DNA of 64,000 bases, from positions 186,001-250,000 of the forward strand of contig CM030728.1 in NCBI GenBank assembly GCA_018127085.1, in the 5' to 3' direction. A program made the translations under genes and the position numbers. This document shows positions 45,101 to 56,936 of this stretch, one piece after another. Within the stretch, counting starts at the first letter, position 1. Each line of letters opens with the position of its first letter. The notes beneath the pieces are model-generated. The model was not told where the DNA came from, made no database searches, and worked only from the letters and a program-made list of their open reading frames with translations. Source of the DNA: Pneumocystis sp. 'macacae'. Its lineage: Eukaryota > Ascomycota > Pneumocystomycetes > Pneumocystales > Pneumocystaceae.

Positions 45101-46365
45101 AACTCCACTATCATGACCTTTTACAAAATTAATATCAAACATTTCAAAAAGTAAGAATTACCAGCAGCAAAAAGATTGATTTCTGGATGTACAGCAATAA
45201 TCCAGAACCTATCGTTTTCACGACGAAACGAATGTATACTAGTGCGTTTGTTAAGATCCCAAATTCGTATTGATTTATCTTCTCCAACAGAAAGAATAAG
45301 TTCTTGATGAGGATGAAATAAAGCCGCTGATGCATTATTAAAATGCCCTCGGCATGTATCCACTTCCCATGCTTTTGTTTCTAGAAAATTAAAATTAAGT
45401 GCAAAATAAATAAATAAATAATACCACTCATACGCCAGAGTTTAATTAAGCGATCATCCCCTGCGGAAACAATAAGAGGTAAAGTGGGATGGAAAGAAAC
45501 CCAGTTTACACCACGATCATGACCTTCAAGAAGATATTTAACAACTACACCATTACTTCCAAAAAGATCTGAAGTTTGATTGTGAGATTTTCCCAATTGA
45601 TTTTCAAAAGTTAAAGATGGTGCTGTATTTTTTTTATGAAGTTCTGAAATATCCCAAACACGGATTGTTTGATCTAAAGATGCAGAAACGATTAAATCGT
45701 CTTTAGGATGAAATTGTGCACACTAAAAAATATAAAGTTAATGTCATAGAAAAATTATTATTACCATAACATAATGATTATGACCTGTAAGAATAGCAAT
45801 TGAATTTCTAGATTGCCAATTCCATATTCGTATGGTTTGGTCATCTGAACAAGAAAGAATCCATGGATATTCATGGTGAAAAAAAACTGTTCGAACATAA
45901 TCCAGATGACCAGTAAGTGTAAAAAAAAGTTTTCTTGATTTATAATTCCAAACACGAATTTTATAATCGTCCCCTCCAGAAACAAACAAAGGCTGTGTAG
46001 GATGGAATGAAATCCCTAGCATATTAATAAAATAGTTAATTAATATCTAAATAAACTAGAGTACCTCGAACAGGACCTATATAAAAAAGTTAAAAAAGTA
46101 ATAATAAAAAAATATACCATCATGTTCGTCAAATCTATCAATCAACGTGCCCATACGGTAATCCCTATTTAGTATTATTCTTTTATCTTGTAAAAAAACA
46201 ATATGTTACCATAGTTGAATAGTCCCATTATGTAATGATGTGAGAATCCATGTTCTTTTAGGATGAAAAGCAACTCCTTTTACTCTTGAAGACTTGGATT
46301 CAAACTAGAAATATAAGAAATGCTATTAAAATAGTGATATTTTATACTTTGGTGAATATTTGCAT
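42133..46365 (-). CDS. cop1: Coatomer subunit alpha (alpha-COP, Cop1/Ret1)
   Basis: Largest coatomer subunit; builds COPI coats for Golgi-to-ER and intra-Golgi vesicles and binds KKXX cargo through its WD40 propellers. The N-terminus [20 protein letters not shown] matches the family almost exactly. Blades follow: [38 protein letters not shown] (needing a 12-base exon), [40 protein letters not shown], then [20 protein letters not shown] and [16 protein letters not shown]. The alpha-solenoid covers about 43600-44300 ([20 protein letters not shown]). The C-terminal epsilon-COP-binding domain includes [20 protein letters not shown], four conserved Cys, and ends GQRNRISIK at 42133. About 1180 residues, normal for the family, with over ten introns. 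The middle stretch near 43200-43400 is acidic and less conserved. Confidence 0.95.
46065..46076 (-). other. 12-base internal micro-exon of alpha-COP gene
   Basis: On the minus strand GTCCTGTTCGAG is flanked by an ATAG acceptor and a GTACTC donor. Joining its neighbours gives DEHDGPVRGISFHP, the conserved second blade of alpha-COP. The intron on its 3' side is 49 bases (46016-46064). Its skipping would keep the frame but delete GPVR. Confidence 0.8.
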
Positions 46366-46696
46366 TTTTGAGGGGTCGTACTGAGTTTGCCGAAATATTT
46401 AAAATATCTATTTTAGTAGTATTTTAACTTTTATAAAACTCAATATTTTTCTTAAATACTAGCAACTATATTATTTTTGATGATCCTACTTAAATTATAT
46501 TTATATTTATATATTTTATAAAGAATGTTAATAAAATTGTAAATATATTTAAATTTATATTTCAGTTGATATATTTTAAATCTATCATTATGTTGAAAAA
46601 ATAATTATATTACATTTTCATGTAAAAAAGAGTTAAAAATGATAAAATGAATTTGCGATTTATTTAAAGAAAACTTTTCTTAGAATATTTCAGGTT
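46366..46696. other. Intergenic gap Chl1-alpha-COP
   Basis: About 330 AT-rich bases between the Chl1 stop and the alpha-COP start, both on the minus strand. No feature recognised. Confidence 0.5.
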
Positions 46697-49600
46697 TTAC
46701 TTTTTATTTCCAAAAAAATTTATAAGATGTTTTAATGACAGTCCAAAAGTATCCTTTGTTCCCTTTTCTGGCGAAATAATACTGTTTTTTATCCATTTAG
46801 GGATTTTATTACGTATATGTTCAGATTCATAACGTTTATCTAAAAAAATTATAGCAGCATAATCATCTCTATGTCTTATTGCTCTGCCTTGATTATTTAA
46901 TATTTCAAATATTTCAAATTTGATAAATACCTATTGATTGATTTACTGAACGCATACAAGTGTTTTCATAATATTCTTTCTTGATAGATTTAATAAAATT
47001 TTCAATTGAACCCTCTTGAATACTTGGGTTATTTATAAAATTCTGGCGAGAATTATTTTCAATAAATTCTAGTTTTGCTTTCCATTCAGCGCTTTGAATA
47101 TTTGGAAAAGGAAGTCCTACTATAATCACACCTCGACCAAGTTTGTCCGAAAAATTAATTCCTTCTGAAAGTTTTCCACCAACAACTGAGAGAAGAAGAG
47201 CGCCGTTGTATTGAGAAGTATTTAATGAGTCAATTGTATTTGAGTAATTTTGTAACATAATTTCGATATCTGTTGAAAACCTTTCTTCTTTAAATATCTG
47301 CAAATATTATTTGAAATCGAGCATATTATAAATATACTTTTTTTATTTGTTCTAATCTTTCCCATATAGATAATTTTCTTCCTTGTTTTATATGCCATTT
47401 TTTAATTATTTCTTCCAAATAATCATAACTTGGAAAGAAACAAATTACGCCGTCCGGTATGACTCTACATAAATTTATTAGAGCATTTCCAAGTTCATTT
47501 AACTTAAATAATGTTAATATTATACAATAACTTTTTCTATTTTTACTATATCATCATTATTTCTTTTTTCATAATTGAATATGAATTCTTTTTTGCTGGG
47601 TCCAGTGGATATTATCATAGCACACAAATGATCAGGTGATATAATATGTCCACAAGAAAACTTATGAATTTTTTCCTTTTGTAAGTAAGGAAAAAGTTGA
47701 TAGATAAAATCATCCATCTACCATAAATAAATAATTATTTCTATAGAATAACGCTTACAGGTTCCATTGTCCCACCTGCAAGAATCACTGCTCTTGCTTC
47801 ATTGACTATTTCTTTAAATTGGTAACATGGATTAAGAAGTAAATATTTTAAATAACAGTCTACATTTGTTTTGTCAGTGATTTGAATTTTTTCTGTATGT
47901 CCAAAGAATATTTTTCCTTCAGTAAAAGGATTTGTTAGATTTAAAAGAAATGTTTGAATATGTGAAAGGACTGGTAATCCTGATATAATATTTTCTTTAG
48001 TATTTGTTTTTTTGTCTGAATTTTCAGAGTTCTTTTCGAAATATCCATCTATTTTTCTGGCCAATCCACTATTTTTCATATACTTTTCTAATTTATATAT
48101 GTTTACTTGATCTGCTCCTCCATAAAATAATATTTCAGATTGTTCAACTTGAATATCTCCTACAATATTATTTTTACGTTCCATGAAATTACTTATATTC
48201 TCTAAAAGCTTCATAATTTGCTTTATATAAACTAAATTTTTTCCTTTGAGTTTTTTATTAAATTTTGAAAGGTAAATATTAATTTGATTTATAGCTAAAG
48301 AAACCTGGCTAAATGTTATCATGCTTGAATAAATAGATGTTATGGCATCTATCAAATTATGTGCTTCATCTATAATAACTATATTATTTTTAAGAGATAA
48401 GTTCAATGTTTCACGTGCAGAAGCTTGTAAAAGAAGTGGATATGGTAAAGTAATTATCTGAATTATTTATATATAATTGATATGATTAAACCCCTTACCT
48501 CTGCTAGTTTAAGAGCTGTTCTTGAAGAATAATATGGACATACATCTAATTCTTGACCTAGTGTAACAAGATCTTCAATATCTCGGATGTTGGCCTTTTA
48601 AAGATAAGTCTATATATTTATCAATGAATATTAATTTTACTAATGCATGATCCCTGAAATTGTGCATTTTTGTTTTATCATCTTTAGGGAGATATCTGCA
48701 TCTTTTTTCAGGAGTTGTATCTATATATATAATTAAAAAGAATAAATAGTTAAAAATATACTACTGTGTTTTTGAAGTTCAATGCATTTTTCATTAATTA
48801 AATGAATATTGGATAATTTTGAAACTTTGGGATTTATACAAAGATTTTTACGAGATGCTAATGCAATATGCCTTATTGGTTGGATAGTATTATCTTGAAA
48901 TGCAGATGGAAATGACACACGTCGTAATTCATTAATGAATTGTGTCAGTTGAGAATGTGTTCGTGATGCATATATAATCTATATATTAAAAAAGATGCTA
49001 AAATTCTGAAAGTCTTACTTTAAGTTCTTCTGGATATTTATCATCGTCTGTAAAATTTTTGTCGTCTTCTGTTGGGCACTTAAGTCTAAAACTATTATAA
49101 TTTCTAGAATGTGTGCTGAAATGTTTACTTTTGCAATAATTGTAATACTTGAGGAGAAAAATTAGTATCCATGGAATCTAAATAAGATAATCTACAACAA
49201 TTATCATCACTGTTATACTCGTTTACTAAAAAATCTTCGTCATCTGATTCTTGATCTAGATTATTCTAGAAATAGTAAGTCATAAAGTTTTGAATATAAA
49301 AAATATTCTACCAATCGTTTTTTTTTCGGAAAAAAAATTCTATTAACTTCTTTATTTCTATTTATTTTTTCTTCTTTCCTTATTTTTTTAAATTTTTCTT
49401 CTATTTCTTTCTTTTTTATTTGAATAGATCTTTTTTTTTCCTCTATTTCATATTTAATAATCCATTCAGGTTCATCAATTTGTAAGTTTTCTTGTGCTTT
49501 TTCTAAACAAATATAATCATGCTCACGAAGCCATGTAAGCGCACCGCATATAATACTTAGAGATTTCCCCTATTATCTTCATTTATTTCTTTCAATTATC

Positions 49601-49736
49601 ATAAACTTACTGTTCCTGTCGGAGAATCAAAAATGCTAACGCCCCCTGCTTCAATTGCTAAATAAAGTGCTTCCATAAACTCATTTTGAATTTTATATGG
49701 CTTAAATGGATGATGGAAGTTTTTATTATTACTCAT
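46697..49736 (-). CDS. chl1: DNA helicase Chl1 (DDX11 family)
   Basis: Iron-sulphur XPD-like 5'-3' helicase that works with Ctf4/Fen1/Eco1 at forks to aid sister-chromatid cohesion. It starts [20 protein letters not shown]. Walker A is in [20 protein letters not shown], made by joining exons near 49600. After an acidic, basic linker (about 49000-49500) comes motif Ia [17 protein letters not shown]. Four Fe-S Cys are seen: [28 protein letters not shown] and DVCPYYSSR. The DEAH box is in [16 protein letters not shown] (about 48385). The C-terminal motor has [32 protein letters not shown] and, after splicing, [18 protein letters not shown]. It ends FFGNKK at 46697. About 830 residues and a dozen introns, consistent with fungal Chl1. 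Confidence 0.93.
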
Positions 49737-50348
49737 GTTCTTATATCTTTATTCTTGTTATTTTGATTAATTCATTTGTTAGTATTAATATTTGTTGAAA
49801 AAAAAGTTATAAAGCATTATTTTTTTGCAATATTTTTTATATATTAGGTTTATATTTTTTATTTAATTTTTTAAAAAAATAATTTTAACTTATAATTATA
49901 TAAATTTGACAGAATTAAATATAAAGAGATGTATAAGTTAGAATAAAATTATTTTTTTGCATTCAAACATGTTTTTATATTTTTTTTATATTTAAAAATA
50001 GTCAAATAATAATTGATTTTTAAAAGTAGTGCTGGAGAAATTTAATATGTCTGAGAATTGTCATTTTTTTGAAAATAATATATTATTATAGTAATGAATA
50101 TAAAATATCTTAACATTTTTAGCTTTTTTTAATCATTAAATCGATAAAAGTTAAAAAAATTGAATATATTTGTTTATTTATTTTTATTTTTGATTCAATA
50201 TATTATAGAAAATGTAAAGTTTCTAGGAATTGTATATGAAAAATTGAGTATTATCTGAATTTTAATGTGTATTTTTTATCCTGAATATACCTGAGTATAA
50301 TTTTTTCGAAAGTTTAACGTCGTCGGATTTTATGATTTTATTTATCAA
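49737..50348. promoter_or_regulatory. Divergent promoter region Chl1-UGGT
   Basis: About 610 bases between divergent starts, AT-rich throughout. TTTAACGTCG at about 50313-50322, 27 bases upstream of the UGGT ATG, is the one GC-containing motif and resembles the ACGT sites in other promoters here. Confidence 0.45.
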
Positions 50349-53300
50349 ATGGTTCTGATGAATATACGCATGATATTCAGGACCAAAAATATTGTTTTTA
50401 TATTTTTTGGAGGGATATTTTTTAAAATAATATCAGGATCACCTATTATAAATACATATTTAACAGCTTCTTTTAACGTACCTCCATTTGTAAATTTGTT
50501 TTTGTAAGTTTTTAAAAATATAGAAAAGTAATTAAATTGGCTTAGGGAAACAGTTGCTTCACAGAATGAATCTCTTTTTTTTCCATTACTTGATGCTATA
50601 TCAAAAGAAAAATATATGATGTTGTCAAAGTTGAATTTTAATAATTATAATTATTTGCGTAATTTGGTTTATGATTATGGAATTATAAAAGATAATATAT
50701 CATTGTCAATTTTAGATTATGCATTAGCACTTCAGTCGTCTGCACCAAAAATACATGCATATTATAATTATTATAATGATGTTATAGTTTCAGAAATGAT
50801 TAACAGAAATTTTACTTTAGAATGTAAAAATTGGATTTTGTTTAATGAAAGACAATATTGTGATATTGATGAGTTTTTAAAATCAATGGACATCGAAAAT
50901 GGAAATTTTAAGTTTGTTTTTATATTTTTTAAAAAAAATTGATCAAAATAGACCAGTAACATTATTATCGTTTGACCATATATTTGATAATGATAAGAAT
51001 AGTGATTCTCCTTTAGCTATTTTGTATGCAGATTTAAGTTCTGATAATTATGTAACTTATCACTCTTTTTTGTATAAAAAAGCCAAATCAGGGGATCTGA
51101 AATATGTTTTTCGTCACAAGCCTGGACATTTTAATTCAAATGATTCTTTATATCTAAGTGGATATGGTGTTGAAGCTTCTTTAAAAAGAACTGATTATTT
51201 GGTTATGGATGATAGAAAAATTATTGAAGGTATTTAACGATTTATTTTTGTTTAAATTGTGTAAAAAATAGATATGTATGAAAAAATGGCACCTCAAAGC
51301 TATTCTTCTGAGTTTAATTCAAACTTTTTTTCTTTAAATATTCAGGAAAATGAAATTAAGTTATTAACAAATGCGGAATTAAAAGAATTAGGATTCTCAG
51401 TTACTCAATTTGTTATGGAGAGTAAAGCTCCGTTAGAAACTCTTAATTATATTCTTCAGGATTTTCCAAAGTATGCTTCATACTTATCGACTATAAAAAT
51501 AAATAAAAAAACACTGAAAATGTTAACATTGAATTATAAATATTTTAATCCTGGAGAAACACTGTTTTTTATTAATGGACTTGAAATTAGTCCTGATAAT
51601 ATTAATGGATTTTCTTTGCTAAAATATTTAAGAAAAGAATATGATTTAATTCTGTCTTTACAGAACTTGGGATTGTCTTTAGAAAAAGCAAAGTCTTTAA
51701 TAACTGATAAAGCTATTTTTGACTTATTTAATATGGTTTTAAATGTTCGTTTTGATTTTCGAGATACTTATAATGGTGGGAATGTTATTTTATGGTTAAA
51801 TGATATTGAAAATGACCCTATTTATATGCATTTTTCCGATGATATTTATCAAGTGCATGCTTTGTTTCTTAATTGAAAAATTAATTAATATAGTATCTTG
51901 ACGAGTTACCTAGTGGAGAATTACATACGATACGACGTAATTTACACCATGTAATTATACCTTTAGATTTTTCAAAAAGATTTGATATGATTTTCTTCAG
52001 AGATATTTTTTTTTTCATCCAAAGGCTTTTTCCAATTAGATTTGGGATTTTGCCTGTATGGCAGGATCCAAAAGGTATGTTTTATATTTTTTATGTAATA
52101 TTTTAACTCTAAAAGATATTTTTTTGGTTAAAATTTTTTATTATTTGTTCACTACTTATGGAATTAATTCTGCAATTGAATACATGCTATTTGTATGTTT
52201 TTCTTTGTTAATTATGTATTTTTATAGGTTTTAGTTGGATTTGGATTCTCGGCATAATGAAACTGTTTTATCTAGAAATTATAAATTTATTTTGTTTAAA
52301 TATGATCAAGATATCAAGATGGAAGATTTAGACATTAATAATATTATGAAGTCTAAAAAAATTGAACAATATATATTAAGAACAAAAGAATGGTCTTCAA
52401 GACTTAATATAGAAAATGATGATTTTTTAATTGTAAATGGTAAATTTTTAGAAAAAAAACAGGTATATATACACTAAGCTTCTAATTTTTTATAAGTTTA
52501 TTTATAGAACTGGGGGGATCTTTTATTCGATACTTTTATGACTGATATCAATGTTATAAGAAAAAAAGTAAAGTTTATACTTATTTATTATTAAATTAGT
52601 TCTAATTATTTAGATTGTTGAAAAATCACTTACTAATAATATAAATATCCTTGATTGTCTTTTGGAAGATGCAATTTATAGACGTGATTCTTATATACAT
52701 CCTGTAGGTAAAATAATTAAATCTTTGAACTTGAATGATTATATCTTCGATCAAAAAAATGCAAAGTTTTCTTCTATTAACGGTTGCTTCCTTTAAAGTA
52801 ATTATTAAAAGCTTATTATCTATAGAAAATTTAAATACTGAGTTAAGCCTTTGGTTAATTGCTGATTTTGACACAAAAAAAGGTCTTGAATTTGCAAAGT
52901 TTGCATTGGAATATATAGTACGTATTTTTGATTTTTATTATTTTTTAAAAAAAAGTTTAGATAGAGCATCCATATACTAGTTTGAGATTTTTGCATAATC
53001 CTAAACTTACTAATAAAAGTAATTTTGACTGTTTTTCATCGTTTCTTTTTCTTTTAAATGAAAAAAATATTGATATTACTGAATCTACATTGGATTATAT
53101 TCAAAAATTATTAAATAATTACAATTCTAATGTCACTGTCAATAAAGAGGTAGAATATCCTTATTTTATTTTAAATATGTATAATTCTAGTGAATTATTA
53201 TCAAGTTCTATAAAAGCTAAATTATACTGGGAAAAAATGAAAGACCAGCTGGATAAACTTGAATTCTTGCCAGGCGAATTTGGATTACTAGCAAATGGTT

Positions 53301-55736
53301 ATGTATGTTAAAAATTTTTAAATATTTTTTTAATATATTTAAGGTCATTGGACCCTTGCTTGAATCATATGATTTTTTACTTGATAGCTTTAAGTTATTA
53401 GGGGAATTTCATCATTTTTCAGTTATTTCCAAGTTAAAGACTATTACTAAGAGATTGAATATTAAAAATTCAAGGTAAAAATAAAAAAAAAATAAAAAAT
53501 AAACAGAAGATAAATTATTTGTTAGACACAAAATGTTCTTTCCTGTGCTGTATTCAATAATATTATCGTATATTGTCTCTGAAAAACATGATTTTAGTTA
53601 TTTTTTGCAATTTGGAAGAAATAAAATATATACTTTAACTCAAAAATTAACACCATCGCTTACTTTCGGTGACCAAAAGAATAGCGCATTTGAAATTAAA
53701 GTTGTACTAGATCCTTTAAATGAAATATCTCAGAAACTTGTGCCTGTTTTGAAAGTATAAAAAAATTATATTTGAAATATTTCTAAAAGTGTAGGTTTTA
53801 GAGCAAATAGAGGGTGTATACTTAGAATTATATTTGAATCCATTACAACAAATCTCTAAACTGCCTATTAATCGTTTTTATCGTTATGTTTTACAATCTT
53901 CGTTAAAATTTAATGCTGATGGGCAAGTAAAAATATAATTAAATTTTTTTATTTATTTTTCTTTTAGTGATTTAATTTATCCAAATGCAATTTTTGAACG
54001 ATTACCTATATCAAATTTGTATACTATTAATTATGATTTTCCTGGATCATGGATTGTTACTCAAAAACGATCTATTTATGATTTAGATAACCTTTTGTTA
54101 TCTGATCTTTTTTCAAGAAAAATTAAAGAAATTGTAGTTATTTATGAGCTCAAGTATATACTTATAGAAGGACATGCAGAAGAAATTGGTTTGAAAACTC
54201 CTCCTTCGGGCATTCAACTAGCTCTTAAAACTAAAAATAATATTTTTGTTACGGACACAATAGTTATGAGTAATCTTGGTTATTTTCAGTTTAAAGCTAA
54301 TCCTGGGGTTTTTAAAATAGATGTAATAACTAAAGAAAATCATGATATTTTTGAAATTTCAAAAATTTCTGATAAATTTGGATTTAATAGTGATAATTTT
54401 AAAAAAGAAATTATCCTTGAAAGTTTTGAAGGACTAACGATATATACTAAGTTTATCAGATATCCTAGAAAAGATAAGGTTTTAAATTTAGAGGAATTGG
54501 ATAAATTTCATAAAAGCAATGATTTTGAATTAGAAAATATAACTTCAAAGTTTATGCAATCTCAGCACTCTAGTGGGTCTACAACTGATACTTCTGCAAA
54601 AAAGTCACATGCAGAAATTAACATTTTCTCTATAGCAAGTGGTCATTTATATGAAAGGTTTTTATATATTATGATTTTAAGTGTTCTTAAACATACAAAA
54701 TATACAGTTAAGGTTTGGTTTATTGAGAATTTCCTATCCTCATCTTTTAAGGTTTCCATTCTATTAAATTGTATTTTATTAATTTAGTATAGAATTTTTT
54801 ACCTTATATTGCAAATGAATTTGGATTTCAATATGAACTTATTACATATCGTTGGCCTTATTGGTTACGTTCTCAAAAAGAAAAACAAAGACAAATATGG
54901 GGGTAAATTCTATTTAATAAGATTATAAATAATAAAAATGATTTAGATATAAAATTCTTTTTTTGGATGTCTTATTTCCTTTAGAATTAAATAATATTAT
55001 ATTTGTTGATGCCGATCAGGTATATATAATATGTTTTAGTTCAAGTTATTTATTTTTTTTAAGATCATTAGAACAGATTTGAAAGAACTTGTAGATATGG
55101 ATTTACAGAACGCACCTTATGGATATACTCCAATGTGTGATTCTAGAAAAGAAATGGAAGATTATAGATTTTGGAAAAAAGGTTATTGGAAGTCACATCT
55201 TAAAGGAAAACCTTATCATATAAGGTAAGCATTCGTATGTTTATTAGATATTTAATATTGGTAGCGCATTATATGTAGTAGATCTTAAAAAGTTTCGAGA
55301 AATTGCAGCTGGTGATATATTAAGACAACATTATCAAATTCTCAGTCAGGATCCGGAATCATTGTCTAATCTTGATCAAGATTTACCAAATAATTTACAA
55401 GATGTGCTTCCAATTTTCTCCTTACCGCAAAATTGGCTTTGGTGTAAAACATGGTGTTCAGATGAAAGTCTAAAAGATGCAAAAACTATAGATTTATGTA
55501 ATAATCCAATGACAAAAGAATCGAAGTTAGAGCGTGCCCGTAATCAAGTCCCTGAATGGAATGAATACGATAAAACAGTGGCAAATTTGATTGAACGTAT
55601 TTTAAAAGAAAAAAGAAATAACGAAACAACTGAATTTAATGCAGACAATATTGCAATGCCTGTTGATGTAATGGAAAATATACAATTTAATTCTGATGAA
55701 AAAAATAAGAAAAAGAGCATTCATGATGAATTCTGA
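50349..55736 (+). CDS. gpt1: UDP-glucose:glycoprotein glucosyltransferase (UGGT)
   Basis: ER folding sensor that reglucosylates misfolded glycoproteins so that calnexin holds them. It starts [14 protein letters not shown] followed by a hydrophobic signal segment [14 protein letters not shown], then [20 protein letters not shown]. The long N-terminal part (to about 54400) has the thioredoxin-like repeats of the family with intact blocks such as [16 protein letters not shown] and PRDFSFLLQGD-type end [14 protein letters not shown] that opens the GT24 domain. There the catalytic region gives [36 protein letters not shown], the DxD motif [10 protein letters not shown] (about 54990-55020) and [18 protein letters not shown], then [15 protein letters not shown]. 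About 1430 residues, usual size, in roughly 18 exons. It ends SIHDEF, a variant of the HDEL retrieval signal. Confidence 0.94.
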
Positions 55737-55772
55737 TTTTATATAAGTGGATGGAATTTTATAGTATGTGAT

Positions 55773-56462
55773 TTAATTTATTAGCTTGCTAGTCCAATAT
55801 TCAGCATCTATGGTTTTTTTTTGACTTTTAAGGTTCGAATCATTATAAAGGACTATCTTTTTTCCATTATTACTAGTTATTAAAATTTTTTTAAGAATTG
55901 CATGAATATTGTACTTATCCATTGTGCCATATGCAGTAGCTGATATAATATTGTTTTCTTTATAAGAATTATGAATTTCAAAATTGATAGAAAAATTCGA
56001 TAAACCATTTATATTTATCATAGAAAATGCTTGATAGTGTCCAAATGATGGCTTTTCTGTACCAAGAACGTACAATATTTCTGATTCATTTATATCTATA
56101 GCATGTTGAATACGTTCTAAAGAATCCGTATATAGCTTTTCTGCAAGAGAGTTTGCATCAGGCATAATAGATGAAACAAATGGTTTAAACAAGAATGAAA
56201 GCGCTGAGCTGTATTTTTCTATATCTTTTAATGGATCTATGCTATTAAGGTGTTTTGCTGAATGATATGCATTAAAAGAAGAGTGGAAAAACCGTGAAAG
56301 AAGAATGCCGGTCATCAAAATAAAAAATCCAGACACAATAACTGGAAAAGCATAGATAGCCAAGCATCCAAACCCTGAAACTGCAAGTGTTTTTCCTATA
56401 GGTGTATGGAGAAGTTTTTTAAAAAGATTTTCCTTAGAAAACGAACTATAATGCCTATACAC
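55773..56462 (-). CDS. Conserved-looking membrane protein, possibly mitochondrial
   Basis: Not recognised. A 229-codon frame, but its first codon at 56462-56460 is GTG, so the real start should be in an upstream exon. One candidate is ATG at 56695-56693 (MYILKNIK, 25-base exon ending 56671 at a GTAAAA donor), which keeps phase to the acceptor at 56462 and would give a basic, mitochondrial-type N-terminus. The intron would be 209 bases, longer than usual. The rest shows a hydrophobic segment FPVIVSGFFILMTGILLSRF at about residues 40-60, an amphipathic middle, and a polar globular C-terminal part. It is convergent with UGGT, with 36 bases between stops. Pathway unknown. Confidence 0.62.
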   Translation of the reverse strand: MYRHYSSFSKENLFKKLLHTPIGKTLAVSGFGCLAIYAFPVIVSGFFILMTGILLSRFFHSSFNAYHSAKHLNSIDPLKDIEKYSSALSFLFKPFVSSIMPDANSLAEKLYTDSLERIQHAIDINESEILYVLGTEKPSFGHYQAFSMININGLSNFSINFEIHNSYKENNIISATAYGTMDKYNIHAILKKILITSNNGKKIVLYNDSNLKSQKKTIDAEYWTSKLIN

Positions 56463-56936
56463 TATAAATCTATATATTTCCGTCGGTAGTATGTATTTAT
56501 TGAGAAAAATGGGAGATAGTTGTTTCTTTATCCATTAGGTTTCATTATATATATATTGTTTTAAAATTTACAAAAAAATATGGCCTTTTTTTAATATATA
56601 TATTATTTTTAATTCTTAAGATTGTATTTTCTATAATTATTACTAAATAAAAAATGTGTTAATGTTTTACCTTTAATATTCTTTAGAATATACATGTTTT
56701 TATCGATGTTCATATATTTTTCTATTTTTTTTAAATTCGATCGTTTATCTTGATTTCTGGTAACGATTGTGTTGGTTCACGTCTTTACGAAAAAAGGACT
56801 TGGATCATGTAAAAGCAATAAAATAAGCCGAATAACTTTTTGAATAAGCTTATTGGAAGGTATAATTACTAGTTAATCTAGTCATGTTCTTATATTTTGA
56901 AGATTGATTGAAAAAAATTCTGTTTGAAAAGTGTGG
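56463..56936. promoter_or_regulatory. Divergent region membrane orphan - PI4P 5-kinase
   Basis: About 470 bases that should contain the first exon and promoter of the orphan at 55773 on one side and the kinase promoter on the other. An ATG at 56693-56695 on the minus strand may be the orphan's first exon. No other element stands out. Confidence 0.4.

Noticed and set aside
55832..55841. B-box-like GGTTCGAATC
   Set aside because: It lies inside a coding frame on the other strand and no A box stands upstream of it.
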